DNA of 64,000 nt, taken from the NCBI GenBank assembly GCA_024742875.1, contig JANSXP010000027.1:1-64000 (forward strand). The letters run 5' to 3'. Made by a program: the position numbers and the translations under genes. The notes below the pieces were generated by a model. That model was given only the letters and a program-made list of their open reading frames with translations. It was not told the DNA's origin and did no database searches. This stretch comes from Planctomycetaceae bacterium. GTDB lineage: Bacteria; Planctomycetota; Planctomycetia; Planctomycetales; Planctomycetaceae. Within the stretch, counting starts at the first letter, position 1. Each line of letters begins with the position of its first letter. Below, piece by piece: positions 62,891 through 64,000 of this stretch.

Positions 62891-64000
62891 TCAGCGAAGC
62901 ACCGTCTGCGGAGCGACCTGATCAAAGATATCGTTGCGAAAACTGCTCTTTGATTCGGTCTCGACCTCTCCGGTCTGCGGTCGACACTGACGAGCTGAGG
63001 CGGCGATGTCTTTCAGACGCTGACTTTGCGCAATCTGAACGGCTTCCTGCAGCATGCGATCTCCGTTGGCCGGACCATCCGCATCACGCACCAGGACATC
63101 AGGCGTCACGCCAGCTCCCGACATGGCCTTGCCATTGGGGCTGTAGAATCGAGCGGTTGTCAGTCGCAGATTGCCACTGATGCTCTGCAGTGGAAAGTGC
63201 GTCTGCACGGTTCCTTTGCCATAGCTCTTTTCTCCCACAACAACACCTCGACGATTGTCCTGCACGGCAGCCGCAAAGATCTCGCTGGCACTGGCACTGT
63301 CTTTGTCAATCAGAACCACTAAAGGCGTGCTCCAGGTGCGACCAAATGACGCCTTCTCCAGCATGTTGTCCGAAGACAGACGACCGCGAGTAGACACGAT
63401 CGTTCCACAGGGCAGAAAACGATTGCTGATGTCCACACAGACATTCAGCAGACCACCGGGGTTGCCTCGCAGGTCCATGATGACAGACTTCATTCCCTGT
63501 CGGTACAGCTGCTGCAGAGCCTGATCCAGCTCTTCTGTGGATTTCGGACCGAACTGGCTCAGATTCAGATAGGCCACTTTGTCGGTGCCTTCCAGAATCC
63601 GGGCTTCGTTGACCGTGTACAGTCGGAACCGTCGTCGGACCAGCGTTACCTCAGACGACCTTCGTCCATCGCGTTCGATCGACAGTCGGACCGAACTTCC
63701 TTCGCCACCTTTCATCAGGTCCACACTGTTGGCCAGAGACAGCCCGGCGATCGATCGACGATTCACTCCCACGATCAGGTCACCCGCCTGCAGACCGGCC
63801 GCAGCGGCAGGGCCGCCACGCAGTGACTTCATGATGGTCAGGCCACGATCATGGACTTTCAGCTCTACACCGATGCCCACCATCTCTGTTTCCAATCCGG
63901 CACTGCGAGTGATTTCCTGCTGTTCCAGATCCAGAGACGCACCACGACCGGGTTCTTTGGGCTCCAGAGCTGAGAATTTGTCCAGCGTGTCGACCGTTGC
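62891..64000 (-). CDS. S41 family C-terminal processing peptidase, N-terminus outside the window
   Basis: The frame is open to the right edge; at least 369 residues are visible. A PDZ domain (about the first 130 visible residues, with GIGVELKVHDRGLTIMKSL and GLQAGDLIVGVNRRSI) is followed by the protease core: VAYLNLSQFGPKSTEELDQAL, MDLRGNPGGLLNVCVDISN and the Ser-Lys dyad in DKDSASASEIFAAAVQDN (Ser) and VVGEKSYGKGTVQTHF (Lys). The C-terminal ~60 residues are a helical tail. Such enzymes trim or degrade periplasmic proteins by their C-termini. A TTG or ATG near 63880-63895 is not the true start because the frame continues upstream with VDTLDKFSALEPKEPGR, typical of this family. Confidence 0.92.
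   Translation of the reverse strand, partial: ATVDTLDKFSALEPKEPGRGASLDLEQQEITRSAGLETEMVGIGVELKVHDRGLTIMKSLRGGPAAAAGLQAGDLIVGVNRRSIAGLSLANSVDLMKGGEGSSVRLSIERDGRRSSEVTLVRRRFRLYTVNEARILEGTDKVAYLNLSQFGPKSTEELDQALQQLYRQGMKSVIMDLRGNPGGLLNVCVDISNRFLPCGTIVSTRGRLSSDNMLEKASFGRTWSTPLVVLIDKDSASASEIFAAAVQDNRRGVVVGEKSYGKGTVQTHFPLQSISGNLRLTTARFYSPNGKAMSGAGVTPDVLVRDADGPANGDRMLQEAVQIAQSQRLKDIAASARQCRPQTGEVETESKSSFRNDIFDQVAPQTVLR

Overview
The window looks like chromosome of a planctomycete of the order Planctomycetales. The evidence is the density of families that are near-diagnostic of that phylum: DUF1501 and DUF1552 Tat-exported proteins, DUF1549/DUF1553 and DUF1587/1592/1588/1585 'planctomycete cytochrome c' proteins, PPC-domain proteins, secreted Gfo/Idh/MocA oxidoreductases, PQQ-like propellers, a very large Ser/Thr kinase fused to WD40 repeats beside its ECF sigma factor, and a CHAT/TPR giant. 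I cannot name the genus from the sequence.

Layout. 1-3181 is the right end of an integrated element: short, overlapping, unrecognised genes on the + strand and a chimeric tyrosine-recombinase gene. It ends exactly at the 3' end of a tRNA-Pro(GGG) gene, and its left end is outside the window. 3637-5680 carries a 5'-truncated sulfatase and a DMT/EamA transporter. 6033-16821 is a six-gene + strand cluster of exported proteins (DNRLRE, DUF1501, PPC, DUF1549/1553, cytochrome c/WD40, PQQ-like propeller). 16868-25436 is read on the minus strand: ECF sigma and WD40 kinase, then an EF-hand esterase coupled to a PQQ-like propeller, and a small membrane protein. 25746-31952 is one 2068-residue gene with repeated SH3-like/TPR modules and a CHAT domain that has lost its catalytic His and Cys. 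32150-36314 is a DUF1587-family cytochrome/DUF1552 pair. 36350-38454 has an esterase and a frameshifted lactonase.

38643-46629 is more housekeeping in character: a secreted beta-protein, a CheY-like receiver, a membrane Ser/Thr kinase with a four-Cys motif, CysH, an FMN-binding protein, PstS behind a Pho-box-like repeat, then hisC and hisB. 46878-48575 encodes an extremely acidic/arginine-rich disordered protein, followed by tRNA-Asp(GTC) with a strong terminator. 49057-58558 holds an SDR, a trypsin/PDZ protein overlapping a cyanophycinase-like protein, a DUF420 membrane protein, a transketolase and a TolC-family outer-membrane protein. 58661-64000 (minus) holds a Gfo/Idh/MocA oxidoreductase, a two-gene arsenic cassette (ArsM-like methyltransferase plus radical-SAM ArsS) and the C-terminal part of an S41 peptidase.

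The most notable observations are the degenerate CHAT protein with its threefold modular build, the chimeric integrase at the element border, and two adjacent overlapping genes (49886-53123) that each pair an intact protease domain with a decayed copy of itself. No CRISPR array, rRNA operon or insertion sequence was seen. All family calls were made by eye from motifs and have not been checked by database search.
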